Below, piece by piece: positions 19,555 to 21,228 of a stretch of 21,228 nt of DNA (positions within the stretch are counted from its first letter, which is position 1; each line of letters opens with the position of its first letter). The stretch is from Beroe ovata. Its lineage: Eukaryota > Ctenophora > Nuda > Beroida > Beroidae. Both the position numbers and the translations under genes were made by a program. Location: assembly GCA_946803715.1 (NCBI GenBank), contig CAMPET010000016.1, positions 606,035 to 627,262 of the forward strand. Reading direction: 5' to 3'. Below the pieces are notes generated by a model. The model ran no database searches, was not told where the DNA came from, and saw only the letters and a program-made list of their open reading frames with translations.

Positions 19555-19906
19555 NTGAATTTTCGCGCGCGCATACGTTTTGGTTTATCGTTTATATTGC
19601 CGTTTTGCCGCGAAAATTGTTCCCGCGGTGACCCTTTCTACGGGCGTCTCCTTTCTACGACTTTTCAGTTCACTCAGTACAACAGGGGCGCGCAACGTGT
19701 GCACTTGCAGGATTTTACCCTGCCGTCGGCGCCGCGCAATTGTCCTTCCGCCAGGGATAAAATCCGAATTCCGATCCCGCCAGCTGCAGCAAGGGCAAAG
19801 GGCCGGGGAAGATCCTACATACAATTAGTACAAGCAACAAACATGGACAGTGGGCAGCGGCAGATAACATCCGGCAACTTCTTGTCGGACGATGCCAGAC
19901 CGCTGA

Positions 19907-19937
19907 TGCAAGCCGCGAAGCGGCTTGCGTCAGCATT
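19907..19937. repeat. Hairpin unique to copy 2
   Basis: TGATGCAAGCCGC and GCGGCTTGCGTCA are inverted repeats with one mismatch around a GAA loop. It lies in the part of copy 2 that replaces the right foldback arm of copy 1. Confidence 0.75.
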
Positions 19938-20024
19938 GAGCATAAGTTTGAGAATAAGTTTGCGCCGCGCGCGACGAAATTCTCGATAGGGTCTATCATC
20001 GATCGACAAGCAACTTCATCTGTC

Positions 20025-20060
20025 ATCGAAGGCCGAAACAGGCCTGTTTCGGCCTTCGAT
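20025..20060. repeat. 36-bp perfect palindrome (copy 2)
   Basis: The arms ATCGAAGGCCGAAACAGG and CCTGTTTCGGCCTTCGAT are exact reverse complements with no spacer. The equivalent at 7064-7099 has one mismatch. Confidence 0.92.
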
Positions 20061-20907
20061 CGCGATGAAGGCGCGCGCAAGAAACAGTGGACAGATAACA
20101 TCCGGCAACGCCGCTGGCCGCGCGCAAGAAACAGCCTAGCGGACAGACAACATCCGGCAAGTATTTTGTATTTCAAGTACACTTAACTTGAAGAAATAGT
20201 ACACTTTGACTTATAAAATCAAATACGGTCACGACATGTAAAAAATAAAAACCAGCTTCGTAATTGGAGTAATAGTATTGAAGCGAAAATGGAACCATAA
20301 GAATGATACTGAATTCCAAATTCAAGTGGCATCTTTCGAGTTAAAACTCGGAATATTCAAATAAACAAAATGTGAATTCTAATTGCTTAAACATTAAAGT
20401 TAAGTTATGAAATTCAAGAGTTTCACTTTCAGCTCAATTCAGAATGAGAGAAAAGTTAGTCCACACAATCGTACCAGTTAAGCAAGTCTAGTCAATGATC
20501 ATGGCTGATAATCAATGACAAATGATCAACATTGAACATTATCATGCCAACAATCAACATAGAGATGGACAGGTGCTGTGCACTGTGGCACAATTATATC
20601 ACAGGCATCAAACCCGCGCGAAACACGTTGCCCCCGGCCCCCCTCTCTATATAACAGAAACAATTAGCACTTGATATAGAGGCAAGAACATGCTCCGATC
20701 ATACCAAATAAAGTCAGATTATCACGGCCACTGTGGTGCTACCGCGCTAATCATCACCACGTTTACTGTAGTACCCCTTATGGTTATATGGTACGTGTCT
20801 CTATATTGAAACTGTAGTGTAAGAAAGTGTTGAGTGCTCTCACTTTTCTCTTTCTGTGTCTGCCTTGTTTCAGAGAGTGTGAACCCTGAGGGGTTTAGTG
20901 GAGTGCN

Positions 20908-21228
20908 GGCAAGTATTTTGTATTTCAAGTACACTTAACTTGAAGAAATAGTACACTTTGACTTATAAAATCAAATACGGTCACGACATGTAAAAAATAA
21001 AAACCAGCTTCGTAATTGGAGTAATAGTATTGAAGCGAAAATGGAACCATAAGAATGATACTGAATTCCAAATTCAAGTGGCATCTTTCGAGTTAAAACT
21101 CGGAATATTCAAATAAACAAAATGTGAATTCTAATTGCTTAAACATTAAAGTTAAGTTATGAAATTCAAAAGTTTCACTTTCAGCTCAATTCAGAATGAG
21201 AGAAAAGTTAGTCCACACAATCGTACCA
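20908..21228 (+). repeat. Third partial copy of the spacer
   Basis: Aligns base for base with 20156-20476 without gaps, and I see one substitution (a G in copy 2 that is A here and in copy 1). It shares the indel pattern of copy 2, not copy 1. It starts right after an N and runs off the window. Confidence 0.9.

Larger units (their letters stand above)
19556..20906 (+). repeat. Duplicated spacer segment, copy 2
   Basis: Corresponds to 6618-7919. It keeps the left foldback arm but not the right, and has about 130 bases of its own sequence (19882-20015). It contains a perfect 36-bp palindrome (20025-20060) and repeats the motif ACATCCGGCAA three times (near 19869, 20099 and 20150), against twice in copy 1 (near 6937 and 7152). 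It lies between two single Ns. Confidence 0.9.

Noticed and set aside
1-21228. CRISPR arrays, bacterial operons, rRNA and tRNA genes
   Set aside because: The genes are spliced and eukaryotic. No regularly spaced repeats with unique spacers and no tRNA or rRNA signatures were seen on either strand.

Overview
The window looks like a compact, gene-dense animal nuclear genome, most likely an invertebrate and plausibly an early-branching one such as a sponge; this is an inference, since no marker fixes the species. The reasons are: animal cilium genes, a C2H2 zinc-finger regulator, spliceosomal introns mostly 46-350 bases long, at least one minor-spliceosome (U12) intron, and redundant near-copies that suggest a highly heterozygous diploid.

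Layout. 351-2805 (-) is the 5' part of ODAD4/TTC25 (eight exons, running off the left edge). 3426-3737 (-) is a small PIERCE1/2-family doublet-microtubule inner protein. 4225-5079 (-) is an mARC-type MOSC molybdenum-cofactor protein. 5626-6219 (-) is CFAP20. 6220-8112 is intergenic and holds a hairpin-rich repeat. 8113-11403 (+) is an unrecognised 961-residue zinc-finger protein in five exons. 11728-19153 (-) is a complete RAD50 in 22 exons (1,354 residues; every exon phase checks). The zinc-finger gene and RAD50 converge with 324 bases between their stop codons. After the first single-base N at 19170 the rest is redundant: a partial copy of RAD50 15098-15511, then copies of the 6618-7919 spacer, separated by single Ns at 19555 and 20907.

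How the genes relate. Three of the four minus-strand genes at the left (ODAD4, PIERCE-like, CFAP20) are axonemal: outer-arm docking, doublet lumen and doublet inner junction. ODAD4 carries perfect or near-perfect RFX X-box sites in its first intron and upstream. RAD50 is the DNA-break repair and checkpoint ATPase and has no evident link to the cilium genes.

The most unusual signals are a textbook AT-AC U12 intron in ODAD4, a probable AT-AG intron with a U12-like donor in RAD50, a 36-bp perfect palindrome inside a foldback element that differs structurally between two copies, and the redundant scaffold end.
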